From: Dehalogenimonas etheniformans
GTDB lineage: Bacteria; Chloroflexota; Dehalococcoidia; Dehalococcoidales; Dehalococcoidaceae
Assembly (NCBI RefSeq): GCF_014672715.2
Contig: NZ_CP058566.2
Location: 1,798,001 to 1,862,000, forward strand
Length of the DNA: 64,000 nt
Reading direction: 5' to 3'
This document shows, piece by piece, positions 26,677 to 35,393 of this stretch (position 1 is its first letter; every line of letters begins with the position of its first letter). The position numbers were made by a program, and so were the translations under genes. The notes beneath the pieces were generated by a model. It ran no database searches, was not told where the DNA came from, and saw only the letters and a program-made list of their open reading frames with translations.

Positions 26677-27465
26677 ATGCCCGTTGGAATGCTGATCGAC
26701 ACCACAAAGTGCATCCTGTGCCTGAGGTGCGAGAATGAATGCCACAATTTTTACGGCCTGAAAAACAAGCGTCTTGAGGGCAGCAGCGAGAAGCCTGAAC
26801 TGGATGCTTATCACTATGTGGTGGTAAAGAGCTACGAAGTCCCGACGCCTAACGGAACCAAGGTCATCGGGGTCAGCAAACGCTGCCTGCATTGCTTCAG
26901 CCCGGCATGCGTTTCAGTTTGCCCGGTAGGCGCCCTTCACAAAACGCCCGAAGGCGCGGTGATCTGGGATGAAGGACGTTGCATCGGCTGCCGCTACTGC
27001 CAGAACGCCTGCCCGTTCGAAATCCCCAAGTTCGAATGGGATGTCGCCTGGCCGAAGATCCAGAAGTGCATTTTTTGCCTTGAGCGACGTATAAGAAACG
27101 GGCAGAACCCAGTATGCTCCGATGTCTGCCCGACCCAGGCTATCCGTTTCGGCGACAGGGCTGACCTTGTCGCGGAAGCGCATAAACGTATCGCCGAAAA
27201 TCCGGATGTTTATTTCGATCACGTCTACGGTGAGACCGAAGTCGGCGGCACTTTCAAAATGTACATCGGCGCGGTTGACATGCGCGAACTGGGATTCCCC
27301 GAGACCGAGACCGAGATGTACCCCAATTTCACCCATGAATTCTTGAGCAAGATCCCAGTGGAAATCGCCTCCCTTGCTCTTGTACTGGGCGGGATATACA
27401 CCTTCCGCTCGCGGCGCATGGCAGCCGCCGGCCAAGACAACTCCCATAACGAAAAGCGAGGTTAA
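26677..27465 (+). CDS. hybA: Hydrogenase Fe-S electron-transfer subunit (HybA-like)
   Basis: The 262-residue protein carries four cysteine-rich motifs for four [4Fe-4S] clusters: CILCLRCENEC, CLHCFSPACVSVCP, CIGCRYCQNACP and CIFCLERR...CSDVCP. A C-terminal membrane helix (about residues 228-245) fits HybA, which links the hydrogenase core to the HybB membrane subunit. Unlike E. coli HybA no Tat signal is evident at the N-terminus. It is the first gene of a four-gene operon. Confidence 0.92.
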   Translation: MPVGMLIDTTKCILCLRCENECHNFYGLKNKRLEGSSEKPELDAYHYVVVKSYEVPTPNGTKVIGVSKRCLHCFSPACVSVCPVGALHKTPEGAVIWDEGRCIGCRYCQNACPFEIPKFEWDVAWPKIQKCIFCLERRIRNGQNPVCSDVCPTQAIRFGDRADLVAEAHKRIAENPDVYFDHVYGETEVGGTFKMYIGAVDMRELGFPETETEMYPNFTHEFLSKIPVEIASLALVLGGIYTFRSRRMAAAGQDNSHNEKRG

Positions 27466-27467
27466 TC

Positions 27468-28523
27468 GTGACTGTCAAATTAACGCGCCGCCATTTCATC
27501 GAACTCTCCGCCGGATCGACCGCAGCGCTTGGCATGTCGCTGTTCAAGCATCCCGAATTTCACAAACTGTTCGCCCAAGCGCTTACCGAGGTGCCGGTCA
27601 TCTGGTTCCAGGGATCCGGCTGCAACGGCTGCAGCGTATCGTTATTGAACACTTTCCCGATCACCATTCAGAACCTCCTCCTGTCCGAAGTAGTTAACGG
27701 AAAGCATGTCAGCCTGCGCTTCCACAACACGGTAATGGCCGCCCAGGGCGACCTGGCGATGAAGGCGCTGACCGACACCGAGGTCGCCGGGCCTTTTGCC
27801 CTGGTGGTCGAGGGCGGCATTCCGTTAAAAGACGACGGCTTCTATTGCGAGGTGGGCGAGAAAGGCGGTAAAGGCATTCCGATGACCGAGACCATCGCAC
27901 GCCTCGGCCCCAAAGCAATAGCCACCATCGCTGTCGGCACCTGCGCCTCGTCCGGAGGCATTTCTTCGACACCGCCCAATATCGGAGAGGTGGTCGGCGT
28001 CCATGAGTTTTACAAACAGAAGGGCATCACCACTCCGGTTATCAACACTCCCGGTTGCCCCCCCCACCCCGATTGGTTCGTCGGCACCCTCGCCCAGGTC
28101 CTCATGAACGGACCCGAATCGGTCAAGGTCGATGGCGACCTGAGGCCGACGGCTTTCTACGGTGGAACCATTCACGACCAGTGCCCCAGACGAGGCAGCT
28201 TCACGGCCAAGCAGTTCGCCAAGAATTTTGGCGAACCCGACTGCCTGTACCTCCTGGGTTGCAAAGGGCCGATCACCCACGCCGACTGCAACGCCCGCCT
28301 GTGGAACAACAAGACCAACTGGTGTATCGGTTCCGGAGCGCCTTGCATCGGGTGCGCCGAGTTGAAATTCCCCGGCCACCTCGGACCGATTCACGAACCG
28401 ATCGACCTGACCCAAACTATGGATAAGGCCGCTATCGGCATTGTCGGCGCCACTGCCGCGATCGTGGTCGGTGGAGCGATTGCCGCCGCTTCCGCTTCCG
28501 GCGACAAAAAATCCGAACATTAA
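27468..28523 (+). CDS. hybO: [NiFe] hydrogenase small subunit (Hyb type)
   Basis: The 351-residue preprotein has a Tat signal (TRRHFIE near residue 6) and the proximal cluster motif GSGCNGCSVS. Further cysteines lie in VGTCASSGG, NTPGCPPHPDW, DQCPRRG, LLGCKGP and CIGSGAPCIGCAE, supplying three Fe-S clusters that carry electrons away from the active site. A C-terminal hydrophobic helix (about 318-340) anchors it in the membrane. Its start is 2 bp after the hybA stop. Confidence 0.95.
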   Translation: MTVKLTRRHFIELSAGSTAALGMSLFKHPEFHKLFAQALTEVPVIWFQGSGCNGCSVSLLNTFPITIQNLLLSEVVNGKHVSLRFHNTVMAAQGDLAMKALTDTEVAGPFALVVEGGIPLKDDGFYCEVGEKGGKGIPMTETIARLGPKAIATIAVGTCASSGGISSTPPNIGEVVGVHEFYKQKGITTPVINTPGCPPHPDWFVGTLAQVLMNGPESVKVDGDLRPTAFYGGTIHDQCPRRGSFTAKQFAKNFGEPDCLYLLGCKGPITHADCNARLWNNKTNWCIGSGAPCIGCAELKFPGHLGPIHEPIDLTQTMDKAAIGIVGATAAIVVGGAIAAASASGDKKSEH

Positions 28524-28547
28524 TCGAGGATTGAAAAGGATAAATAA

Positions 28548-30116
28548 ATGGGAAACATAGTCATCGATCCCATCAGCCGAATCGAAGGGCACCTGAAGAT
28601 TGACGTCGTCGTCGAAAACGGCGTGGTCAAGGACGCTCACTCTTCCGGGACGCTGTTCCGCGGTTTCGAGATGTTCATGAAGGGCCATAACCCGACCGAT
28701 GCCCAGCATTACACCCAGCGCATCTGCGGCGTTTGCCCTGTATCTCACGGAGTGACTTCGGTGCTGAACCTGGACAGCGCTTTCGGCGTCGACGATAAGA
28801 TTCCGGCCAACGGGCGGATCATCCGCAACCTTATCCAAGCCGGCAACACCATCCAGTCCCACATCCTCCACTTCTATCACCTGGCAGCGCTCGACTATGT
28901 CGACGTCACCGCCGCGGCCGGCTACACCGGAAACGACCCGGGGCTGATCAAAGTGGCGGATTTTATTAAACGGGCCGGCAGCGACACCGCAAAGCTCGGT
29001 CCTTTCTTCCCCCGTTACGAAGGCGATTACCGCCTGTCCAAGGCGATCAACCAGAAGGCCGTCGCCGATTATGTCACCGCCCTCGATATGCGGCGGTTGG
29101 CGCACGAGATGACTTCAATCTATTTTGGGCGCGTTCCCCACGGGCCGGGACTGGTGGTCGGCGGCGTCACCCAGGGACCGACCGCTGACAACATTGCCCT
29201 GTACCGCCAGAAACTGACTGTGCTGCGGGATTTCATCGATAACGTTTACATCCCCGACGTCATCGCCGTGGCTGAGGCCTATGCCGACCATTTCTCACAA
29301 GGTGCGGGCTGCGGCAACGTCCTGTCATACGGCGTGTTCGATCTTGATTCCACCGCCGACCTGACCAAGCGCAGGCGTTTCCAGCCCCAGGGTTCGGCGA
29401 ACACCAAGCTGCAGTTGGCGGCGATGGATCCGAAGGCGATCACCGAAGACGTCAAATACAGCCGGTTCTCCAGCGTATCCGGGGCTTATCCCGGCAACGG
29501 GGATACCCAGGACAGCCCGGACAAGTCCGGCGCCTATTCCTGGCTGAAGGCGCCCCGGTATAAGGGCGGCGTCTATGAAGTAGGTCCGATGCCCCGCATG
29601 CTGGTGGCTTACCTCTCCGGCGACGCCACCGTCAAGGCGATGGTCGACTCGACACTAGCTCATTTCCAAGCTCCCCCATCCGTGCTCTTCAGCACGCTGG
29701 GGCGCCATGCCGCCCGCGCCCTTGAATGCAAGCTGGTCGCCGATGCCGCCGACGGTTGGCTGAACGAACTCAAGGTCGGTGAACCCTTCAATGTGCCTTT
29801 CGAAATCCCCGATCAGGCAGAAGGCATGGGCTTGTGGGAGGCACCCCGCGGCGCTCTTGGCCATTGGATCACGATCAAGGACAAGAAGATCGAACGCTAC
29901 CAGTGCGTCGTACCGTCAACCTGGGACTGCTCACCGCGCGATGACAAGGACCAGCCCGGTCCCATTGAACAATCACTGATCGGCGCCAAGGTCAAGGACG
30001 AAGCCAACCCGTTCGAAGTCGTCCGCATTGTCCGCGCCTATGATCCGTGCCTGGCTTGCGCCGTGCACCTAGTCAGACCTAACGGCGATGTGATCGGCCA
30101 ATACCGGGTAGCATAG
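28548..30116 (+). CDS. hybC: [NiFe] hydrogenase large subunit (Hyb type)
   Basis: The 522-residue catalytic subunit has the N-terminal nickel ligands in RICGVCPVSH and the C-terminal ligands in DPCLACAVH. Fifteen residues follow the final histidine and would be removed by a maturation endopeptidase after nickel insertion. It has no signal of its own and would be exported by piggy-back on the Tat signal of the small subunit. DPISRIEGHLKI at the N-terminus is typical. No maturation (hyp) or endopeptidase gene is present in the window. Confidence 0.96.
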   Translation: MGNIVIDPISRIEGHLKIDVVVENGVVKDAHSSGTLFRGFEMFMKGHNPTDAQHYTQRICGVCPVSHGVTSVLNLDSAFGVDDKIPANGRIIRNLIQAGNTIQSHILHFYHLAALDYVDVTAAAGYTGNDPGLIKVADFIKRAGSDTAKLGPFFPRYEGDYRLSKAINQKAVADYVTALDMRRLAHEMTSIYFGRVPHGPGLVVGGVTQGPTADNIALYRQKLTVLRDFIDNVYIPDVIAVAEAYADHFSQGAGCGNVLSYGVFDLDSTADLTKRRRFQPQGSANTKLQLAAMDPKAITEDVKYSRFSSVSGAYPGNGDTQDSPDKSGAYSWLKAPRYKGGVYEVGPMPRMLVAYLSGDATVKAMVDSTLAHFQAPPSVLFSTLGRHAARALECKLVADAADGWLNELKVGEPFNVPFEIPDQAEGMGLWEAPRGALGHWITIKDKKIERYQCVVPSTWDCSPRDDKDQPGPIEQSLIGAKVKDEANPFEVVRIVRAYDPCLACAVHLVRPNGDVIGQYRVA

Positions 30117-30155
30117 TGTCTCTTATGCAATCTACTAAAAGTCTGGAGGCTTGAT

Positions 30156-31319
30156 TTGAACAACAAGAACATACCTCTCTTTAGCTTCTGGGGCGTCGTC
30201 CAGATCCTGCTAGCGCTGGGGGCACTCGGCGTACTCACCGCCAAGATGATCTGGGGTCTGGGTGCCGTCACCAACCTCTCCGACAACTGGCCATGGGGCC
30301 TGTGGGTCGCCTTTGACGTCGGCATCTACATCGCCTCGGCGGCCGGCGGCTTCGTCCTGGCGGCGCTGGTCTACATCTTCAAGATCGAGGCTTTCCGTCC
30401 CCTGGTCAAGCCGGCCATCCTGATCGCCGCCCTGGGCTACACCATCGGCGCTCTTGGTATTGCCGTCGACCTCGGCCGCAGCCCGCTCATTGTTCACCCC
30501 CTGTGGATGTGGCAGCCTGGCTCCATCATGTTCGAAGTGGCCTGGTGCGTCATGATGTACTTGACCGTCCTGTATCTCGAATTTTCACCCAATATCCTCG
30601 CCCGCTTCGGACTTGAGAGATCTGAAAAGGTGCATCATGCCCTGGCGGTACCGCTGGTCACCTTCGGCATCCTCTTGTCCTTCCTGCACCAATCGTCTTT
30701 GGGCGCCCTGTTCCTGATCACCCCGGACCAGCAGCCGCTGTGGCACCTGCCGCTCATGGGATATCTCTTCGTCATCTCCGCCATGTCGCTGGGTCTTTCG
30801 GTGCTGACTATCTTCACCATCGTCACCGCCAAGTCCTGGAAGCTGACTTTGAGGATAGACGTGCTGTCCAAGGTCATGTCCATCGCCGCCTGGATATTGG
30901 TCTTCTACCTTGGCCTCAGGTTCTATGATACCGCCCAGTCGGGCCACTTCTCGGCCTTCAAGTTCGATAGCTTCGGCTGGCTATACATCGCCGAAGTCGG
31001 CGTGGGCATGATCCTGCCGGTCATCCTCATCGCCATGAAGAAGGTCAGGGAGTCCAGAGCCGGACTGCTGTGGGCATCATCCCTCATCTTCTTCGGCATG
31101 CTTCTAAACCGCATCAATACCCTGGTGCTGTCTCATGCACCCGCCCGTACCGGCAGCTACTTCCCGACGGTGTGGGAGTTCATCTTCACCCTGGGTCTTA
31201 TCGCCGGTGCCATCTACGTCTTCCGGCTGGCGGCCAAGTATCTGCCGCTCTTCTCCGACAACAAGGCCGGCTTGCCCGAGACTGTGGCCAAGAACAACCC
31301 GGTGGTCGTACCGGCTTAA
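30156..31319 (+). CDS. hybB: Hydrogenase integral membrane subunit (HybB/NrfD-like)
   Basis: A 387-residue protein with about ten membrane helices and the look of the NrfD/HybB family (for example the early GLWVAFDVGIYIASAAGGF stretch and LGRSPLIVHPLWMWQPGS). HybB proteins connect periplasmic hydrogenases to the quinone pool or a membrane partner. The start is TTG at 30156, chosen because TCTGGAGG lies eight bases upstream. It completes a HybA-O-C-B-like complex. Confidence 0.93.
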   Translation: MNNKNIPLFSFWGVVQILLALGALGVLTAKMIWGLGAVTNLSDNWPWGLWVAFDVGIYIASAAGGFVLAALVYIFKIEAFRPLVKPAILIAALGYTIGALGIAVDLGRSPLIVHPLWMWQPGSIMFEVAWCVMMYLTVLYLEFSPNILARFGLERSEKVHHALAVPLVTFGILLSFLHQSSLGALFLITPDQQPLWHLPLMGYLFVISAMSLGLSVLTIFTIVTAKSWKLTLRIDVLSKVMSIAAWILVFYLGLRFYDTAQSGHFSAFKFDSFGWLYIAEVGVGMILPVILIAMKKVRESRAGLLWASSLIFFGMLLNRINTLVLSHAPARTGSYFPTVWEFIFTLGLIAGAIYVFRLAAKYLPLFSDNKAGLPETVAKNNPVVVPA

Positions 31320-31378
31320 CCTCGCCCTCCTATCCCTCTACCAGTCGCGGGAGAGGGAAGCTGAAGGGAGTGCAGTTT

Positions 31379-31413
31379 AAGGGGAGCGGTTCGCAAGAAC
31401 CGCTCCCCTTTTT
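31379..31413 (+). terminator. Intrinsic terminator of the hyb operon
   Basis: A perfect 14-bp stem (AAGGGGAGCGGTTC with its complement) has a GCAA tetraloop and is followed by TTTTT. Confidence 0.9.
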
Positions 31414-31949
31414 CGTGCCGGTAAGATTCGTTTTCGTTTTTTCTGCTGAAAAGTTTTATAGAGAAATGAATCATCCATTTTTAGCTTTAGCTCAATCGTG
31501 GGATTCGTTTCCAAAAACGAAGGAAAACCAATCTGCCACAAATCCGGATTTCGAATATCGAAATACGAAATGCCGATTCGTCCCTCGTGCCATATCCCCA
31601 TCCGGTGAAGAATGCAAAAACGATTGAAACGACTCGTTGATGCTTGGCGCTAAAACGAATGAAACGAATCCTGCCCTCAGTGTGCGTTCGCCTCAAGAAT
31701 CGCGGGAGACGGTTGTTTGTACAGGTGTTCTGATATTCACGGGTGATATTATAGCACCGGCGTTCTCGTGAGTGTCAAGCGTCTCGTGTCGTTTTTGGTG
31801 CCATTTTCAAAAAATATTTTAAGCCAGAAATTCAGCTTCCTGTCTTAAGTTGTTGGATATGCTGAACTGACGAGGACTGGACACCCCTCCAGTTACAACC
31901 ACCATACAATCCGTCAGATTGTTCTAATAACGCTTTTGGAGATTTTACT
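31414..31949. other. Gene-free stretch
   Basis: About 535 bp without a convincing gene on either strand. It contains degenerate A/T-rich words with repeated cgaat/cgttt motifs (for example TTTCGAATATCGAAATACG around 31549), which looks like decayed repeat DNA. Confidence 0.5.
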
Positions 31950-32363
31950 TCATCCATCCAATAAGATGACGAAAAAAGGTTTACCTTGATCCTTCCAATA
32001 CGAAGCGCTGGATCGAAAAATTTCCTTAATAACCTCAAAGTCCTCAGGCATTTTGTTCTTAAGGGATTGAAAGTGAGTAATTAGAATGACGTAGCCCTTG
32101 GCAGGTTTCCACGAAAGATCAGTAAGGCTGTCTTTGAGGGCGTCCCAGTTATGTCCGAAGTAGACTGGGAAATGAAATACTTTGGCAACCCGCCTTAGAA
32201 AACCCAGTTTCGTGCTGATTCGATCAAAACTAAGGGACGTCATTTCGAAACCATACTTTTCGGTTGCCTGTCGAATCTCTGACTTCCCATATTTGGTATC
32301 CGCCGAGTATAGGCCCGAGTTTGTTGTTGAACTGAATAACACATTAAAGTCTATCACGTTCAT
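31950..32363 (-). CDS. Barstar-family ribonuclease inhibitor
   Basis: The last 90 or so residues of this 137-residue protein follow the barstar fold: VFHFPVYFGHNWDALKDSL corresponds to the barstar helix that blocks the barnase active site (LPEYYGENLDALWDCL in the Bacillus protein), then a WKPAKGYVILI strand and a PFFVILLDG end strand. The first 45 residues are an extra N-terminal region. It overlaps the preceding RNase gene by 4 bp (ATGA), the expected toxin-inhibitor arrangement. Lacking a signal peptide, it would protect the cytosol. Confidence 0.85.
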   Translation of the reverse strand: MNVIDFNVLFSSTTNSGLYSADTKYGKSEIRQATEKYGFEMTSLSFDRISTKLGFLRRVAKVFHFPVYFGHNWDALKDSLTDLSWKPAKGYVILITHFQSLKNKMPEDFEVIKEIFRSSASYWKDQGKPFFVILLDG

Positions 32364-32773
32364 CTCACAATCAACCTGAAACTAGCATAATGGTCGTCTG
32401 TATAATAAGATTCTCCGTTGGCGCCGATCACAATCCTTCGCGGTCCTCGGTCACTCGATCCCGGAGTAATGACTGTGTACTCATGGTAATAGCCTGATCC
32501 CTTTTTGGGAAGTAGCATTTCGAAATTATTGAACACGGAACCGTCTTGCGGGAAGGGGAAGGGTCCCCGGATGTCAATCAGATGCAGGGTAGTTTTGGCT
32601 TCGGTAGGCAGATCGGAATATCTGATAGTCCTGTAACTAGTTTCTCCGTTCGTCGAACCTGAAGGAACTAATGCGCATCCTACTAAGGAAATTACACCCG
32701 AAAGAAGAACAATCAACGTAATAGAAATTATCCGAGTTCTCGGGGTAGAAAGAATAGAAACCAGATGATCCAT
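32360..32773 (-). CDS. Guanyl-specific ribonuclease (RNase Sa/barnase family), predicted lipoprotein
   Basis: The 137-residue protein has a hydrophobic signal ending SLVGC (cysteine 33), so it should be exported and lipidated. The mature part closely follows RNase Sa-type enzymes: LPTEAKTTLHLI, GPFPFPQDGSVFNN, YYHEYTVITPG, RRIV and DDHYASF. These supply the catalytic Glu (HEYTV), Arg and His (DHYASF). Enzymes of this family cut single-stranded RNA after guanosine. It starts 3 bp after the glmS stop and overlaps the barstar gene, so toxin, inhibitor and glmS share a transcript. Confidence 0.88.
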   Translation of the reverse strand: MDHLVSILSTPRTRIISITLIVLLSGVISLVGCALVPSGSTNGETSYRTIRYSDLPTEAKTTLHLIDIRGPFPFPQDGSVFNNFEMLLPKKGSGYYHEYTVITPGSSDRGPRRIVIGANGESYYTDDHYASFRLIVR

Positions 32774-32776
32774 CGT

Positions 32777-34561
32777 TTATTCGACCGTGACGCTCTTAGC
32801 TAAGTTTCTCGGGAAATCAATCGGGCAATCACGGAATTTGGCCGCGAAATAAGCTAATAATTGCAGAGCAACGGTATTAATTATTGGCGATAGGAGAGTA
32901 TGCGTGACTGGGATTCGGATCGTGAAATCGACCAGTCCTGGAATTTCAGTATCGGTCTCCTGTACCAAAGCAATCACAGGCGCTTTGCGAGACTTTATTT
33001 CTTTTATATTGGTAACCATTGCATCATAACAGGCGTCCCGATTAACTATGGCGACCACAGGGGTATCTTGTTGCAGCAGAGAGAACGGACCGTGTTTCAG
33101 TTCACCCGCGGCATAACCCTCGGCATGGATATAACTGATCTCTTTAAGCTTCAGAGCCCCCTCGAGGGCGACCGGATAATTGATGCCTCGACCAATAAAA
33201 AAGACATTTGAGAACCGCGTTAAATAGCGCGAACAGGCTTTTATCTGATCTTGATTGTCAATTACACTTTGCACTAAGTCCGGAAGTTGGCTCAACCGGA
33301 CTATCAGTTGCTCGCGCAAGTTCTCTTCCGTGTCCTGTTGCAGCAAAGCAAGTCGATAAAGTTCCATAAGTTGGGCGATGAAGGTTTTAGTGGCAGCCAC
33401 ACCGAATTCTGGGCCAGCATGGGTGTAGGTGACCTTGTCGGCCAATTGAGTAACAGAACTGCCTTTGACATTAGTGATGGCCAAGGTGGCGCAGCCCGCT
33501 TGTTTTAATCTACTGAGCGACGTCAAAACGTCAGCGGTCTCCCCAGATTGGGTGATAGCGATGACATTGGCGACAGGAATAGTGCGTTCACGGTGGTTGA
33601 CCTCTGATGCCAACTCCACCCGAACAGGTATGTCCAACAATTCTTCGATAACATATTTTCCAATTAAACCTGCATGGTAGGACGTGCCACAGGCGAAAAT
33701 CAAAAGTCCTTTACCCTTTTTATATCGCATAAACTCAGCGTCGATTACCGGAGCAGTTCGGTGGAAAAAACCCTCAAGAGCCTGGTTGATTATCCTAGGT
33801 TGTTCGTATATCTCTTTAAGCATGAAATGTTCAAATTCATTCTTCTCAACCTGATCGGCAGACCAATCAATTGGAACGATAGCCCTGGTTGTCTCTTTGC
33901 CATTTTTCAAAATTTTCAAGCTATTTTGGTCGGCAACACCGATTTCACCGTCTTCAAGGTAAATCACCTTGTTAGTGTGTTCTAGAAGAGGTGGGATGTC
34001 AGACGCAACTAAGATCTCACTCTCTCCGATGCCGATGACCAGGGGGCTCTGCTGGCGGGCAAATACCAGCTTATGTTCGCCTTCAGCGATCGCGACAATC
34101 GCATAGGAGCCCTTTAACTGGACAATGGTTTCCGCCAATGCCTGTTCGAGGTTTCCTGTGTAATGCTTTTCTATCAGATGAGGGATGACCTCAGTATCGG
34201 TCTCCGAAAGAAATACGTGGCCTTCGGCAATCAGCTTCTCCTTCAATGGTCGATAGTTTGAAACGACGCCGTTATGGACCAGAGCAATTTTGCCGCCGCA
34301 ATCAAGATGGGGATGAGCGTTGACTTTCGAAGGTTCTCCGTGGGTGGCCCAGCGGGTATGCCCGATTCCGACGGTACCCACAAACCTGGGAGATGAATTT
34401 CTTAGATTGCCGACCCGGCAAGCACCCTTATAAACGTTAATTACATCATCTAGTACTGCAATACCCGATGAGTCATAACCCCGGTATTCCAGCTGTTCCA
34501 TTGCCCTCAGCAGTACAAACTGAGCGGATTTGTTCCCAATGTAACCAACGATGCCACACAT
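32777..34561 (-). CDS. glmS: Glutamine-fructose-6-phosphate aminotransferase (isomerizing)
   Basis: GlmS makes glucosamine-6-phosphate, the entry to amino-sugar and UDP-GlcNAc synthesis. The 594-residue protein has the glutaminase domain with catalytic Cys2 in MCGIVGYIG, GHTRWATHG and SETDTEVIPHL. Two SIS domains follow, with FACGTSYHAG, ITQSGETADV and EGYAAGELKHGPF, and the protein ends in the usual KSVTVE. It is first in an operon with the RNase and barstar genes. A promoter and a structured leader with a terminator-like hairpin lie upstream. Confidence 0.97.
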   Translation of the reverse strand: MCGIVGYIGNKSAQFVLLRAMEQLEYRGYDSSGIAVLDDVINVYKGACRVGNLRNSSPRFVGTVGIGHTRWATHGEPSKVNAHPHLDCGGKIALVHNGVVSNYRPLKEKLIAEGHVFLSETDTEVIPHLIEKHYTGNLEQALAETIVQLKGSYAIVAIAEGEHKLVFARQQSPLVIGIGESEILVASDIPPLLEHTNKVIYLEDGEIGVADQNSLKILKNGKETTRAIVPIDWSADQVEKNEFEHFMLKEIYEQPRIINQALEGFFHRTAPVIDAEFMRYKKGKGLLIFACGTSYHAGLIGKYVIEELLDIPVRVELASEVNHRERTIPVANVIAITQSGETADVLTSLSRLKQAGCATLAITNVKGSSVTQLADKVTYTHAGPEFGVAATKTFIAQLMELYRLALLQQDTEENLREQLIVRLSQLPDLVQSVIDNQDQIKACSRYLTRFSNVFFIGRGINYPVALEGALKLKEISYIHAEGYAAGELKHGPFSLLQQDTPVVAIVNRDACYDAMVTNIKEIKSRKAPVIALVQETDTEIPGLVDFTIRIPVTHTLLSPIINTVALQLLAYFAAKFRDCPIDFPRNLAKSVTVE

Positions 34562-34598
34562 ATCAGTTCCTTTAAAAAGATTGTGCTAAAAATAAAAT

Positions 34599-34626
34599 AA
34601 CCGACATGATCCTTCTAATGTCGGTT
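34599..34626 (-). terminator. Terminator-like hairpin in the glmS leader
   Basis: AACCGACAT (34599-34607) pairs with ATGTCGGTT (34618-34626). On the minus strand the stem is followed by TTATTTTATTTTTAG, and the glmS ribosome binding site comes just after. It may be an attenuator controlling read-through into glmS. Confidence 0.6.
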
Positions 34627-34634
34627 TCACTATT

Positions 34635-34681
34635 GGCTCCCCACCACCCAAGTGACCAGATAAAGGTGGCAGTTCACAGCC
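34635..34681 (-). promoter_or_regulatory. Structured element in the glmS 5' leader (riboswitch-like)
   Basis: Nested pairings can be drawn: GGCT/AGCC outside (34635-34638 with 34678-34681), CCACC/GGTGG inside (34644-34648 with 34665-34669), and loop bases GTGA (34652-34655) can pair with TCAC (34674-34677), giving a pseudoknot. It precedes the terminator-like hairpin. I do not recognise a glmS ribozyme core or another known class, so identity is open. Confidence 0.35.
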
Positions 34682-34715
34682 TCATCTATTTATTCTTTTA
34701 TACTTAGTAACTCAA

Positions 34716-34745
34716 ATTATCCATTTTTGTCAGGATGATTGACAA
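34716..34745 (-). promoter_or_regulatory. Promoter of glmS-RNase-barstar
   Basis: On the minus strand TTGTCA (34745-34740) and GATAAT (34721-34716) are 18 bp apart. Transcription would start near 34709, giving a leader of about 148 nt. Confidence 0.65.
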
Positions 34746-34946
34746 TACTACCTTAGTATGATTACTTTTGTTCATAAGTAGGAATATAGTGCTAATTATT
34801 ATTAATGATAATAACAATATTCTGCAGTTTTGCTTTAGACGGCAATCTAACCATCTTCAATATAAACTTAGATATTGTCGAGCGGCTTCCACGGGTCGTC
34901 AATTTACGGAGTACCATTCGCACAGAACGAAATTTTAAAAATTTAA

Positions 34947-34975
34947 GGAGGGCATCTCTTTGATGGATGCCCTCC
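34947..34975 (-). terminator. Hairpin terminator after a decayed module
   Basis: GGAGGGCATC and GATGCCCTCC form a 10-bp stem with a nine-base loop. On the minus strand an A/T-rich, T-run-containing stretch (TTAAATTTTTAAAATTT) follows. Confidence 0.65.
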
Positions 34976-35002
34976 GGCTAACCGACGACTGTACGATAGG
35001 AG

Positions 35003-35155
35003 TTAGTTCTTGTCTTCTCTCTGAGCTTTGCCGGTTCTCCTTTTCACCAGATTGTTGTATCTTTCTGGCGCAAGGGCTTTTCCTTCCACCTTGGGGTCTT
35101 GATTCTTTTTGTGGTTAGTATCTACAGATGCATTTCTAACAATTCTTGGGATCAA
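35003..35155 (-). pseudogene. Possible remnant of a small lysine-rich gene
   Basis: An open frame ends at 35003 and encodes a basic tail including NQDPKVEGKALAPERYNN and KRRTGKAQREDKN. It lies between the decayed DUF4332 copy and a terminator, the same position that the intact 42-residue lysine-rich gene holds after the intact DUF4332 gene. No good start or ribosome binding site is visible; it could be a live 50-residue ORF from a TTG. Confidence 0.3.
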
Positions 35156-35361
35156 TATTCCACGACACGCGGCAATTCTTTGGCTTGCTTAACCCAATCA
35201 GCTACCGAGGTAGCGTGGGGTAAACGGCGTATCAATTGTTCTCTTTGTTCGCGTCAACCAGTTTTGCCAAGAGATTTTCAGGTTTCCGTTGGCCTAGTTT
35301 TTTAACCATATCGACGCCTGCAGCTTCAAGTAGGTCACTAACCTCTTCGCCAACACCTTTA
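35152..35361 (-). pseudogene. Degenerate partial copy of the DUF4332 gene
   Basis: This stretch aligns over its length with the 3' half of the intact DUF4332 gene at 35964-36368 at high nucleotide identity, including the shared end CCGCGTGTCGTGGA. Frameshifts and stop codons break the frame, and the 5' half is missing. It is a decayed duplicate. Confidence 0.85.
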
Positions 35362-35393
35362 AATTACGAATCCTTCACCACTCGCTTAGGAAA

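Noticed and set aside
27825-29105. A 426-codon minus-strand frame across hybO and hybC
   Set aside because: Antisense to two well-defined hydrogenase subunits, with no recognisable motif and no ribosome binding site.
34599-34745. glmS ribozyme in the glmS leader
   Set aside because: I could not find the conserved ribozyme core or cleavage-site context; only generic stems are visible, so I report an untyped leader.
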